64,000 nucleotides of DNA from Pseudomonas protegens (GTDB lineage Bacteria; Pseudomonadota; Gammaproteobacteria; Pseudomonadales; Pseudomonadaceae). Both the position numbers and the translations under genes were made by a program. Shown piece after piece: positions 1-8,811 of this stretch; position 1 is the stretch's first letter, and each line of letters begins with the position of its first letter. Under the pieces are notes generated by a model, which was not told where the DNA came from, did no database searches, and was given only the letters and a program-made list of their open reading frames with translations. The stretch covers positions 1,302,001-1,366,000 of the forward strand of contig NZ_CP031396.1 in NCBI RefSeq assembly GCF_003363755.1, in the 5' to 3' direction.

Positions 1-470
1 CCGAGGATCAGCCCGGTGACCACGGTCAGGCCGTTGAGACCGCGGGGGCTTGGCTGATAGTCGCTGCCGTGGCGCTGGGCGAAGGCCATGAGCTTCTTCT
101 TGAAGACGATGGCCAGGGCCGTGAGCAACAGGACGAAGCCCAGCCCTTGCTTGATCACCGAGTTCAAGGCTTGGGGATCGGAGTCCAGGTTGTTCAAGAA
201 CCCTAGGGTCGCCAGTACCGCCGGCACGCTGCCCAGGGTCAGCCAGCCGGTGATGCGCCAGTCGATATTGCGGTTCTTCTGATGCACCAGCACCCCACCG
301 GACTTGGTGATGGCGGCGTACAGCAAGTCAGTGCCCACGGCGGTGGCCGGGTTGATGCCGAACCAGAGCAGGATCGGGGTCATCAGCGAGCCGCCGCCCA
401 CCCCCGTCATGCCCACGATGAATCCCACTACCAGGCCTGCGATGACAAAACCGAAATTACCCACATCCAT
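1..470 (-). CDS. TSUP (TauE/SafE) family membrane exporter, 3' end cut by window edge
   Basis: The reverse strand reads an open frame from an ATG at 470 (MDVGNFGFVIAG...) to the left edge, about 156 residues, with no stop in the window. It opens with a hydrophobic helix and the glycine-rich GMTGVGGGS segment followed by TDLLYAAITKS. Both are typical of the first TauE/SafE repeat, which in this family exports sulfite, sulfoacetate or related organosulfur anions across the inner membrane. The substrate cannot be told from this half. The start has only a weak ribosome-binding site; a TTG one codon upstream is the alternative. No operon partner is visible; the next gene is divergent and about 300 bases away, and I saw nothing recognisable between them. 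Confidence 0.8.
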   Translation of the reverse strand, partial: MDVGNFGFVIAGLVVGFIVGMTGVGGGSLMTPILLWFGINPATAVGTDLLYAAITKSGGVLVHQKNRNIDWRITGWLTLGSVPAVLATLGFLNNLDSDPQALNSVIKQGLGFVLLLTALAIVFKKKLMAFAQRHGSDYQPSPRGLNGLTVVTGLIL

Positions 471-767
471 CAATAAAACCCTACAAATCACACGGCCAGG
501 TAAAAAACTGGCGGCAGCATAGCGGCTAAAGCTTATGTCCATTTATATGAATAAAATCTAACGTTATAACCAGGGCCATTTTTTCCATGCGCCAGACGCA
601 TCGAGTGCCCGCCGCCCTTGCATCCGCCACATGCCCATCCAGCCCTCCCTGAACCGCCGGTGACATACACCGCAACCTGCGCATCCGGTATTCTGCTGGG
701 CGCTCGCCGGGGCAAGCGATCCTGAGCTCACTCAGGTCCCGCCCCTTTCGTTTTCCAAGGAAGGCCC

Positions 768-3398
768 ATGACACCCGACTCGACCCTCTACCAGATCGAG
801 CAACAGCGCATCCGTTTCAGACGCCTGAACCTGCACCAGCAAGCCCCCGGACCCAGCACGCCGCAGCGTGGCAACTGGGGCCTGGCGTTGTCCGGGGGCG
901 GCATCCGCAGCGCCACCTTCTGCCTCGGCGTTCTGCAAGCCATGGCCCGGGCGCCGGCACCGGCGACGGCCTCCACGGCCCCACTCCAGCCCGCGCCTGA
1001 AACCGCCACCGAGCACAGTCTGCTGTCACGCATCGACTACCTGTCCACGGTCAGTGGCGGCGGCTATATCGGCAGCTTCTTCTCCAGCCTGTTCCTTCCC
1101 GGACGCCTGCGCGAGCCCGATCCCCAGGACCCGGTGGGCCAGGCCGCCCGCGATGCCTACCAGGCGCTGCGCTTCGAGCCGCCGGGACGTATCAGCACCG
1201 GCGTCGACTACGCCCAGCAGCCCGTGGGCCAGGGCCCGGGTGCCTGGCTGCGGGAAAACGGCCGCTACCTGACGCCCACCAGCTCCGGCGACATGCTCTA
1301 TGCCCTGGCCATGACCTGGCGCAACTGGCTGTCGCTGCACGCCATGATCGGCATGCCGATCCTGTTGATGCTCAGCCTGCTGACCCTGTTCCAGGTGCTG
1401 AGTCAGGCCAGCCTGCTGCTGTGGCCGCTGATGGCCGCCCTGCTGTTCGCCCTGCCTTGCGCCGTGGCGTACTGGCTGGTGATCCCCCAAGGCGATCTGG
1501 ACCAGCCGCCAAACCTTGGCAACCCGGCCTTGCGCTTCATGCTGGCGATCGTCACCGGCCTGTGGATCGGCGGCGCCCTGGCCTATGACGTGGCCCAATG
1601 GCAGGTGGTGGGCACCCTGGCCCTTGGGGCCGCCCTGGTCGGCAGCAACGCGCTGCTGATCACCCACCGGCTGGTCCGCCGGCTGGCGGATCACCGAGAC
1701 CCGGCCAAGGACAGCACCTGCAACAACTGCGTGCGCAACTACCGGGTGCAGATCACCCGCGCCCTGGGGCGAGCCATGGCGGCAGTGGCCATTCTGGCTT
1801 TCCTGGCCCTGCTGGTGACCGGTGCCGAAGCCTTGTATCGCTACCTGCTGGACTATCAGGCCCTGGCCACGCCCCTGCTGCTGGCGCTGCTGATGTGGCT
1901 GGTGCGCCGCCTGGTGCTGCTCAAGGATGAAAAGCCGCTGCCCGGCTGGATGCGCAAACTGCCCCTGGATGTCCTGGCGCTGGTTGCCGGATGCCTGCTG
2001 ATGAGCCTGCTGTGCCTGTGCTGGGCGCTGCTGGTGCAATGGGTCGCCCATGACGCTGGCGCCATCAGCTACAGCGCTGCCGCTGCCTGGCGCCTGCTGG
2101 CCCTGAGCATGGTGACCGCCTTGCTGGTCTGCGTCAGCGGGCGCTTCATCGGCTTTCTCAACACCTCGTCGCTCCAGGCCTTCTACAGCGCCAGGCTGAC
2201 CCGCGCCTACCTCGGCGCGTCCAATGGCCGGCGCTTCAACGGCCCGCCACAGCAGCGCCGCACCTACCTCAGCGTGGCCGAGCCGATGTCCAGCGACGAC
2301 CTGTCGCTGCAGCAGTACTACGCCACCCCCAGTGCCGGGCCGGTGCACCTGATCAACGTCACCATGAACCTGACGGTGGACCCCGCCGAGCAACTGGTGC
2401 AGCGCGACCGCAAGGGCAAGCCTTTGTGCATCGCGCCGAACTGGGCCCCCTCAACCGAAGGCAGCGTCGCCAGCGACGGTCCGGCGGAACGCTACACCCT
2501 CGATGGCAAGCCCTACCGCCGTGACCTGAGCCAGGGCCCGGCCTCGGAAATCATGAGCCCCCTGAGCCTGGGCCAGTGGATCGGCGTCTCCGGCGCCGCC
2601 TTCAGCACCGGCCTGGGGCGAGCCAACAGCCTGGGCATGTCGCTGATCCTGGGGCTGGCCAACATACGCCTGGGCATCTGGTGGCCCAGCCACTTCCTCG
2701 ATCCCGGGCAACAGCACTGGAAGCCCCGTGACCTGAAGCCCTGGACCTACTTCGGCACCCAGGCCTACCTGTTCTATGAGCTGACCTCGCGGTTTCATGG
2801 ACATCGACGCGACTACCAGTACCTGTCCGACGGCGGGCATTTCGAAAACACCGCCACCTACGAGTTGCTGCGTGAGGGGCGCGGCGTGGAACTGATCGTC
2901 ACCTGCGACAGCGGCTGCGACCCGGATTACCAGTTCGACGACCTGGCCAATCTGGTGCGCCTGGCGCGCATCGACCAGGCCCTGGAAATCCGCGAAGACC
3001 CGGGGGTACTGGCCCATCCCCAACTCAAGGGGCTGTTCGGCAGTCTGGAAGAGTTTCGCCAGCCACCGGGCGCCGACAGTCACAAGTGCGCCTTGCTGCT
3101 GAACGTCTACGCCCATAGCCCCGACACCCAGGCGGACATCGCGGCCACGCCCCACTGCCGGATCCTGGTGCTCAAGCCGCGGCTGATCGCCGGGCTGACA
3201 GCGGACGTCGTCAACTACGCCCGGGCCAACCCGGGCTTTCCCAACCAGAGCACGGTGGATCAGTTCTTCGACGAGGCGCAGTTCGAGAGTTATCGCCAGC
3301 TGGGGCTGCATATCGGCCAGCAGCTGTTTGGCCGCAGTGGCCAGTCCAACGAAATGGCCGAGGCCTTGTGGCGCTACCTGGATGATCCGCAGCCTTGA
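768..3398 (+). CDS. Membrane-associated patatin-like phospholipase
   Basis: A protein of 876 residues with a split patatin fold. The oxyanion-hole motif GGGIRS is at about residues 43-48. The nucleophile region is STVSGGG with Ser96 as probable nucleophile; the usual first Gly of GxSxG is replaced. The catalytic Asp is in LSDGGHFEN near residue 688. Between these lies an insertion of about 300 residues with several hydrophobic helices (roughly 190-470), so the enzyme is probably anchored in the inner membrane. Family members are Ser/Asp-dyad lipid acyl hydrolases; the substrate here is unknown. A good AAGGAAGG ribosome-binding site precedes the ATG. It stands alone and converges on a DUF3087 gene 27 bases away. 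The family call is firm, the role is not. Confidence 0.85.
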   Translation: MTPDSTLYQIEQQRIRFRRLNLHQQAPGPSTPQRGNWGLALSGGGIRSATFCLGVLQAMARAPAPATASTAPLQPAPETATEHSLLSRIDYLSTVSGGGYIGSFFSSLFLPGRLREPDPQDPVGQAARDAYQALRFEPPGRISTGVDYAQQPVGQGPGAWLRENGRYLTPTSSGDMLYALAMTWRNWLSLHAMIGMPILLMLSLLTLFQVLSQASLLLWPLMAALLFALPCAVAYWLVIPQGDLDQPPNLGNPALRFMLAIVTGLWIGGALAYDVAQWQVVGTLALGAALVGSNALLITHRLVRRLADHRDPAKDSTCNNCVRNYRVQITRALGRAMAAVAILAFLALLVTGAEALYRYLLDYQALATPLLLALLMWLVRRLVLLKDEKPLPGWMRKLPLDVLALVAGCLLMSLLCLCWALLVQWVAHDAGAISYSAAAAWRLLALSMVTALLVCVSGRFIGFLNTSSLQAFYSARLTRAYLGASNGRRFNGPPQQRRTYLSVAEPMSSDDLSLQQYYATPSAGPVHLINVTMNLTVDPAEQLVQRDRKGKPLCIAPNWAPSTEGSVASDGPAERYTLDGKPYRRDLSQGPASEIMSPLSLGQWIGVSGAAFSTGLGRANSLGMSLILGLANIRLGIWWPSHFLDPGQQHWKPRDLKPWTYFGTQAYLFYELTSRFHGHRRDYQYLSDGGHFENTATYELLREGRGVELIVTCDSGCDPDYQFDDLANLVRLARIDQALEIREDPGVLAHPQLKGLFGSLEEFRQPPGADSHKCALLLNVYAHSPDTQADIAATPHCRILVLKPRLIAGLTADVVNYARANPGFPNQSTVDQFFDEAQFESYRQLGLHIGQQLFGRSGQSNEMAEALWRYLDDPQP

Positions 3399-3425
3399 GG
3401 AAGGGCCAGCGGATCAACCTGAACC

Positions 3426-3956
3426 TCAGCGCGGCTGGTGCACCTTGACCGCTTCCAGCCACTGCGCCTCCAGGCGCTCCTGCTGCGGGTCGATGCCCTG
3501 CTCGGCCAGCAACGCCAGATGGCGCTCCACTTCACCCAGCATCTGTCCGTGGGCACTGGAGTTGGCGTCCAGCTGATGCATCTGGGTCAACCCCAGGTGA
3601 TAGAAACGCAGCAGCTTGAGGGCCGCCGGATCGCCCGCCGCCACCCCGGCGGTGACATGATGCATGACATTGGTCACCCGCATCAGGCTGCGCTTGAGGC
3701 GCCAGCCATAGACCGCCGAGGCCATCCACGGTTGGGTCCAGAACACCGTGCGCAACAGCACGGCGCTGATCACCAGCCCGGTGAACACGCCGCCGGCATT
3801 CCACACCAGGTTATCGCCGCCGGGCTGGCCGAACACCGCCACCGCAGCGCTGGAAAACAGCATGGCCAGGGCGATGAACACCAGGGCGATGATCAGGGTG
3901 CTGCGGCGGGTTTGCCGGCGATAGAGTTCAGGGTCCTGCGGGGTGATGACGAACAT
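3426..3956 (-). CDS. DUF3087 family membrane protein
   Basis: A protein of 176 residues matching the DUF3087 pattern known from pseudomonads: N-terminal MFVITPQDPELYRRQTRRS, two hydrophobic helices (about 22-44 and 53-70), then a soluble alpha-helical tail rich in Leu, His and Glu. No function is established for this family. It converges on the patatin-like gene and has no obvious operon partner, since the PepSY gene ends at 4104 on the same strand, 147 bases upstream. It may be a membrane protein of the inner envelope; nothing in the sequence suggests catalysis. Confidence 0.75.
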   Translation of the reverse strand: MFVITPQDPELYRRQTRRSTLIIALVFIALAMLFSSAAVAVFGQPGGDNLVWNAGGVFTGLVISAVLLRTVFWTQPWMASAVYGWRLKRSLMRVTNVMHHVTAGVAAGDPAALKLLRFYHLGLTQMHQLDANSSAHGQMLGEVERHLALLAEQGIDPQQERLEAQWLEAVKVHQPR

Positions 3957-4103
3957 GGGGGCGATGGGCTCCGGAAGCAGTAGGGAATTGAGCAGGCGGG
4001 CATTATCACCGCTGGGACCGGGAGCGGTGGCTTAAATCGTCGGCGCAGGGCAGAAATACTGCATAACCCTGATCCAGGTCGCGGTATTGCGCCCTCCCCC
4101 GCC

Positions 4104-5591
4104 TCAACGCCGACGCCCACGCAATGAACGCCCCAGGCGGCGCCAGCCCAGCACCACACCGCTGACGCTGATCAGCAAGCCTGCGGCGCTGAACAGGATC
4201 ATCCACAGGTCCCACAAGGGGCGGTTGGCCAGCAGCGGCAGCCAGTCCCAGCTGTGCAGCAGGCCGAACAGCCAGCGCGAGGCGCGGCGCGGCTGGTCCA
4301 GTTGCCCGACGATGGCGCCGGTGTGCAGGTCCAGGTGCAGCCAGGTCTGGGCCGGGTCGTCGAAGCGCACCCGCAGCACCGGCAGGCGCTGCTGCAAGTG
4401 GCCCATCATGCTGTGGGGCTCGCGGGCGTAGTAATAGAAATCGTAGGCAGCCAATTGCTGGACAACCATCGGCCGCTCGGGGCGAATGGCCCAGGCCGCC
4501 TGGCGCAAGGTGTCGGGGTTGAACTGGCGCAGCACCTGCTGATCGTCCATGGCCAGAATCCGCGTGCGTCCGGCACCGTCGTAGCCGATCACATAACCCT
4601 TGCCGCCGATCATCCGCCACTCCAGCTCCCGGGCCTGCAGGCCGTCATCGGCAAAGCGCTGCAGGGCCTGGGCCGCGCTCAGGGGAAAGGCCGCAGCGTG
4701 CAGCGGTGCGCCTTGATAGGCCGCCACCGACAGGGGCTGGGAGCTGCTGAAGATTTTCCACGGGTTCATCGACATCAGGCCGCTGAAGATCCAGGTAATC
4801 AGCAGCACGCCGAACAGCATGCCGCCCACATGATGCCAGCGGGCAAAGCCCTGGTACGGCGAGTGCGAACCATTGCGATAGGTGCGTTTGAAGCGCCAGC
4901 GCAGCACGCCCACCGCCAGGCCGAGCACGGCCATCAGGGTCGCGGCCAGGGACAGGTAAGTGACGATCGGCCCCCAGGCGCCATCGATGCCGATGCCCCG
5001 CAGCGGGTACAGCCAGTGCAGCCAGGCACCAATCCAGTTCCAGCCACGCTCGGTGGCAGTGGCATCGCGCACCACCTCGCCCGTCGTGCCGGAGACATAC
5101 AGCAGACGTCGTTCGGCATCGGCGGTGGCCACCCGCAGCAAGGGTCGGTCGGCGTCCAGGGCCCGGGATTGACTCCACATGTCGCCATTCACTGTCCCGC
5201 GATCACGCACCGCCACACCGGGGGCAAACTGCCGGGCCGCGGCCAGGGCCTCGACCCGGTCAGTGGGCAGCGCTTGCAGGCCGCTATCGGCCTCGATCGC
5301 TACCTTGCGCGGTCCTGGGTATTCGAGGATATAGCGCGGGGCGCCGGCCACCGTGGTCAAGCGAATGCTTGACGGCGCCAGTTCGGGATCGGCAGCGTGC
5401 AGCACCTGCTTCAGGTCAATGGGTGCATCGCCCAGTTGCAATACAGGCAAGCGTGACCAGTGTTCGGCGGGGGTCAGTTTGGGGTAGCCGACATACAGCA
5501 TCACCACCCCGGAGATAAACCACAGGGCCATGAACAGGCAGGCAACAATGCCCAGCCAGCGGTGCCAGAGGTACAGGTAACGCTTCATCAC
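4104..5591 (-). CDS. PepSY-associated transmembrane protein (PiuB/FoxB-like)
   Basis: A protein of 495 residues with the architecture of PepSY_TM proteins. An N-terminal helix begins KRYLYLWHRWLGIVACLFMALWF. A large periplasmic domain follows, with PepSY-like repeats around 60-170 and 290-400, then further helices near 185-225, 255-275 and 445-475. His residues in the helices (HRW, RWHHVGG, LHSWDWLP) resemble haem or metal ligands. Relatives beside siderophore receptors, such as FoxB and PiuB in P. aeruginosa, are thought to help reduce or release iron in the periplasm. It lies 50 bases downstream of a TonB-dependent receptor on the same strand, so the two are probably co-transcribed. The reductase role is inference. 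Confidence 0.85.
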   Translation of the reverse strand: MMKRYLYLWHRWLGIVACLFMALWFISGVVMLYVGYPKLTPAEHWSRLPVLQLGDAPIDLKQVLHAADPELAPSSIRLTTVAGAPRYILEYPGPRKVAIEADSGLQALPTDRVEALAAARQFAPGVAVRDRGTVNGDMWSQSRALDADRPLLRVATADAERRLLYVSGTTGEVVRDATATERGWNWIGAWLHWLYPLRGIGIDGAWGPIVTYLSLAATLMAVLGLAVGVLRWRFKRTYRNGSHSPYQGFARWHHVGGMLFGVLLITWIFSGLMSMNPWKIFSSSQPLSVAAYQGAPLHAAAFPLSAAQALQRFADDGLQARELEWRMIGGKGYVIGYDGAGRTRILAMDDQQVLRQFNPDTLRQAAWAIRPERPMVVQQLAAYDFYYYAREPHSMMGHLQQRLPVLRVRFDDPAQTWLHLDLHTGAIVGQLDQPRRASRWLFGLLHSWDWLPLLANRPLWDLWMILFSAAGLLISVSGVVLGWRRLGRSLRGRRR

Positions 5592-5641
5592 AGGCTGCTC
5601 GCAAATGCGCGGGGCGCCATCGGGCGCCCCGCTGTCTCAGG

Positions 5642-7810
5642 TTAAAAGCGCGTTTGCAGCGCCAGCTCGAAGGTCCGCGGCGCCCCCAGGTACAGCTGGG
5701 TTTGCCCCGTGGTGCGGGCGTAGACCTGATCGGTCAGGTTGCGCACCCGGCCGGTGATCCGCGTATCGGCATTGAGCTGGTAGCCGACAAAGGCGCCGAA
5801 GATCGTGTAGGCCGGCGCATAGCGGGTGTTGGCCGCATTGGCATACATCGACGACACGTAGCGCGCATCGCCGCCCACCTGCCAGGACGGGGCAATGTCG
5901 TAGCTCAGCCACAGGTTGCCTACCTTGTCCGGGGTATTGGTGGGGCTGTTGCCCTTGCGCGACACCGGCCGGCCGCCGACGTTTTCATAGAACTCGTCGT
6001 ACTGGGCGTCGACATAAGCGAAGTTGCCTTCGGCCAACAGCTTGGGCGTGACCCGCAACGAGCCCGCCAGCTCCACCCCGCGGGACGATTGCTGGCCCAC
6101 CGGCTGGCTGCTGCCGGGGTTGCTCGGATCGGCGGTGGACAGGTTCTTGCGCTCGATGCGGTAGGCGGCCAGGGTCGCCGAGCCGCGGCCGTCGAGGAAA
6201 TCGAACTTGCTGCCGATCTCCCACTGATTGCCGGTACTGAGGTCGAAGTCGCGCACCTGACCGTAGCTGGCGGTGGTCAGGATGCCTGCCGGTGGATCGG
6301 CAGCGGTGCTGTATTGCACGTAGACGTTGGCCGCCGGGGTCAACTCATAGACCAGCCCCAGGCGCCCGGTGGTGGGCCGGTATTTACGCTGGAAGAACGC
6401 CGGATTGGCCTCGGTGACGGCGCGGTAATTGGTCACTTGCAGGTCGATCTGATCGTGGCGCAGGCCGCTGAGCAGGGACAGGCGATCGGTCAGTTGCAGG
6501 CGGTTTTCCAGGAACAGGGCCCAGGTATCCACCTGGTTGCGGCGGTTCTTCTCGAAGCCGCGCTGCATGCCCGGCAAGTCCCAGAAGCTGCCCGGATCGA
6601 AAGCGTCCGGATCGACCCCAGGCAGCGAGCCCGACACCGAGCGCGGGTAGTTGCTCATCACGTTGTGGCTGTAATCGATACCCGCCGACCACTGGCTGTC
6701 GAGGCCGAACAGACTGTTGTGATGCAGCAGTTCGAAACGGTTGCCGTTGAGTTCCTGGGCGTGGCGCTGGAGCAGGATGCCAGAGCGCACCACCTGGCTG
6801 TTGTCACTGTTGTAGGCGTAGTTTTCCAGGTTGCGGTATTCGCGATCGGCGTTGTAGTGGTACAGGGTGTTGCGCACGGAAGTGCGGTCATTGACCTGAT
6901 AGTCGATGATCGAACGCAGCCATTGCACCCGCTGTTCATAACGACCATCGCTGACGTTGTAGTTCTCGAAGCGCCGGCTCTTGTCCACCTCCATCTTGCC
7001 CCCCAGCGGGCTCAACGCCGGCGTGCCCCAGTAAGGGCTGTCGACGCTTTCGTTCTGGTACTCGTAGGCCAGGGTGTGGGACAGCTGGTCGTTGAAATCC
7101 GTCAACAGGGAAAACGCCGTGGTCCAGGCATCGCGCTGCTCGCGGTCGACATAACCGTTGCTGGTGGTGTGGCTGACATCGAAACGCGCGTAGTGGCGCG
7201 GCCCGGCGCCGTCGTTCAGCGCATGGTTGAAACCCAAGGAGGTTTCTCGGCTGTCGAAGGAGCCATAGCTGACCCGCCCTTCATTGAACGACTCGGTGCG
7301 CGAAGGCAGCTTGGTGATGTAGTTGATGGAACCGCCCACCGCGCCAGTGCCGTAGAGAAAGCTCGACGGCCCGCCGACCGCCTCGACCCGGTCGTAGATC
7401 CAGCTGTCCACGGGACGGGCGGCGATGGAGTCGTATTGCACGCTGATGCCGTTGAACAACTGAGTGATCTGCGGCCCGGAGAAACCGCGATAGGAAACGA
7501 AACCCGGAATGCCCGGCGATGACGCCGCGTTCATCCCCGGCACGCTGGCCAGTATGTCCTGGGTGTTGGCGGCGCCGCGCTGCTCAATCTGCTGGCGGTT
7601 GACCACATTGACCGACGCCGGGGTTTCCCGCGGGGTCAGGCCCAGGCGCGAGCCGGTGGTGGTCTGGGTATCCAGTTGCAGACCAGTGGCTTGCACTTCA
7701 TCGGCGCTGATGCGCGTCTGCGGCAATTGCAGCGTGCCCTCGGCCAGGGCATTGAACGACAGGGCACAGCACAGCGCCGCACAACTGGGGGAGCGATACA
7801 GGAACTTCAT
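5642..7810 (-). CDS. TonB-dependent siderophore receptor
   Basis: An outer-membrane receptor of about 722 residues. The chosen start at 7810 gives a clean signal peptide (MKFLYRSPSCAALCCALSFNALAEG); a longer frame upstream would put it behind a basic leader. The plug domain follows with ETPASVNVVNRQQIEQRG, IRDRVEAVGGPSS-like and YGTGAVGGSINYITK segments, and the barrel ends in a C-terminal Phe (LALQTRF). There is no secretin/TonB signalling domain before the plug, so it should not itself signal to an anti-sigma factor. It sits between a DUF2946 gene and a PepSY gene on the same strand, a common iron-uptake arrangement. It resembles ferrichrome- and hydroxamate-type receptors, but the ligand is not decided. 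Confidence 0.9.
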   Translation of the reverse strand: MKFLYRSPSCAALCCALSFNALAEGTLQLPQTRISADEVQATGLQLDTQTTTGSRLGLTPRETPASVNVVNRQQIEQRGAANTQDILASVPGMNAASSPGIPGFVSYRGFSGPQITQLFNGISVQYDSIAARPVDSWIYDRVEAVGGPSSFLYGTGAVGGSINYITKLPSRTESFNEGRVSYGSFDSRETSLGFNHALNDGAGPRHYARFDVSHTTSNGYVDREQRDAWTTAFSLLTDFNDQLSHTLAYEYQNESVDSPYWGTPALSPLGGKMEVDKSRRFENYNVSDGRYEQRVQWLRSIIDYQVNDRTSVRNTLYHYNADREYRNLENYAYNSDNSQVVRSGILLQRHAQELNGNRFELLHHNSLFGLDSQWSAGIDYSHNVMSNYPRSVSGSLPGVDPDAFDPGSFWDLPGMQRGFEKNRRNQVDTWALFLENRLQLTDRLSLLSGLRHDQIDLQVTNYRAVTEANPAFFQRKYRPTTGRLGLVYELTPAANVYVQYSTAADPPAGILTTASYGQVRDFDLSTGNQWEIGSKFDFLDGRGSATLAAYRIERKNLSTADPSNPGSSQPVGQQSSRGVELAGSLRVTPKLLAEGNFAYVDAQYDEFYENVGGRPVSRKGNSPTNTPDKVGNLWLSYDIAPSWQVGGDARYVSSMYANAANTRYAPAYTIFGAFVGYQLNADTRITGRVRNLTDQVYARTTGQTQLYLGAPRTFELALQTRF

Positions 7811-7925
7811 GGACTCGGACTCGAAAAAAATCATCAAACACCCCGGCCGCCGTCGCCATCGCGACCGCAGACTTAAGTACCGGGAGATGAAAAGCACGCG
7901 ACGCCAGGGCAATCGCGAAGCAGCG

Positions 7926-8312
7926 CTAGGCGCTCAGTGGGGGAGCCCGAGGATTGAGTGACGGCCAGGAGTAACGCGGCGGCGCCTTGCTGCCCCGCTC
8001 GACCTTGACCCGCGCCGAGTGCCGTACCAGCAGCAGCCAGGCCAGACAGAACAGCAGCCCCAGGCCCAGGCTCACCGCCGAGCACAGGGGGCAGACAAAA
8101 GCCCCCATGGTGCTGGGGCCAGTCTTGTCGCTGGAGCTGTCATCCAGAGTTGATGCAGATTCGCCCAGGGCGTGACAGAACTGCCCACCCACGCCGGTGA
8201 TTTCCAGTGCAGCCATCTGTCCATGACCCAGACCGCAGACGAACACGTTGAACAGCACGCAGAAATACAGCGTCCAGGCAATGTGAGGGCGATGTGCGGA
8301 AGAATGGGTCAT
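7926..8312 (-). CDS. DUF2946 family protein
   Basis: A protein of 128 residues. An N-terminal hydrophobic helix (IAWTLYFCVLFNVFVCGLGHGQ) is followed by a short loop with FCHAL, a CPLC motif near residue 75 and a second helix (SLGLGLLFCLAWLLLV). The paired Cys and His residues (CGLGHG, FCH, CPLC) are characteristic of DUF2946, small metal-associated membrane proteins often found beside TonB-dependent receptors. It is the first gene of a probable three-gene minus-strand unit with the receptor (115 bases downstream) and the PepSY protein. The function is unknown; metal sensing or delivery is a guess from the Cys/His pattern and context. Confidence 0.75.
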   Translation of the reverse strand: MTHSSAHRPHIAWTLYFCVLFNVFVCGLGHGQMAALEITGVGGQFCHALGESASTLDDSSSDKTGPSTMGAFVCPLCSAVSLGLGLLFCLAWLLLVRHSARVKVERGSKAPPRYSWPSLNPRAPPLSA

Positions 8313-8519
8313 GGCGGCAAGGTTAACAGTGAAAAACGCACTGGAAAATCACCTATGCATGGCGAGCAAATCTCATGGGCCCGCCTGCGGTGAGGTTGTG
8401 GCGAGCTTTATAGCCGACTCGCGAAGAGCGAAGGATCGGACCAGAACTAAAGTCGCCAGGTGAGCCCGTGCCTGGGCGGAACAATGCTGCCCATGCCCAT
8501 GATGGCTTTTAGCCTTGAT

Positions 8520-8537
8520 GCGCAAGAAGTTGCGCAC
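8520..8537. repeat. Extra copy of the palindrome arm upstream of hcp
   Basis: The 18 bases gcgcaagaagttgcgcac repeat one arm of the palindrome that lies about 60 bases downstream. The copy is itself partly symmetric (gcgcaa...ttgcgc). Three copies of the same unit within 125 bases ahead of hcp suggest either a regulator-binding array or a mobile-repeat scar. Confidence 0.7.
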
Positions 8538-8600
8538 TCGAATGTGAGTAAGCCTGTGGGCACATCGCTGTAAGCATGACGCTCAGGGCTCTACAGAGGA

Positions 8601-8642
8601 GTGCGCAAGAAGTTGCGCAGTACTGCGCAACTTCTTGCGCAC
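8601..8642. repeat. Perfect 42-bp palindrome in the hcp upstream region
   Basis: Two arms of 21 bases are exact reverse complements with no loop: the left begins gtgcgcaagaagttgcgca and the right ends with its complement gcgcac. It lies 170 bases upstream of the hcp start in a 499-base stretch without genes. It could be an operator, a terminator-like cruciform or a repeat remnant. No T-tract follows directly, so it is not a clear terminator. Nothing else in 8313-8811 was recognised apart from the extra arm copy and three TTGGCA repeats at 8705-8731. Confidence 0.8.
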
Positions 8643-8811
8643 TTTCTATAGGAATTCAGGCTGGAAACAGCCTGTTGAACCTTGGATTTCCATCAAGTGA
8701 TTGATTGGCAAGGGGTATTGGCAGGTTGGCATGAGTCTTGAGAAGTCCCAGGAGCCCGGCCGGCCATTCAGGCCTCCGGGTTTTCCGTACATCCAAGCAA
8801 GGAGAGCAACA

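Noticed and set aside
5642..7810. TonB-dependent copper receptor (OprC)
   Set aside because: The neighbour DUF2946 suggested it, but the plug sequence lacks OprC features and resembles siderophore receptors.
8701..8735. Possible sigma-54 promoter (TTGGCA...TTGGCA) before hcp
   Set aside because: The spacing between the GG and GC elements is 12 bases, not the required 10, and no other pairing fits.
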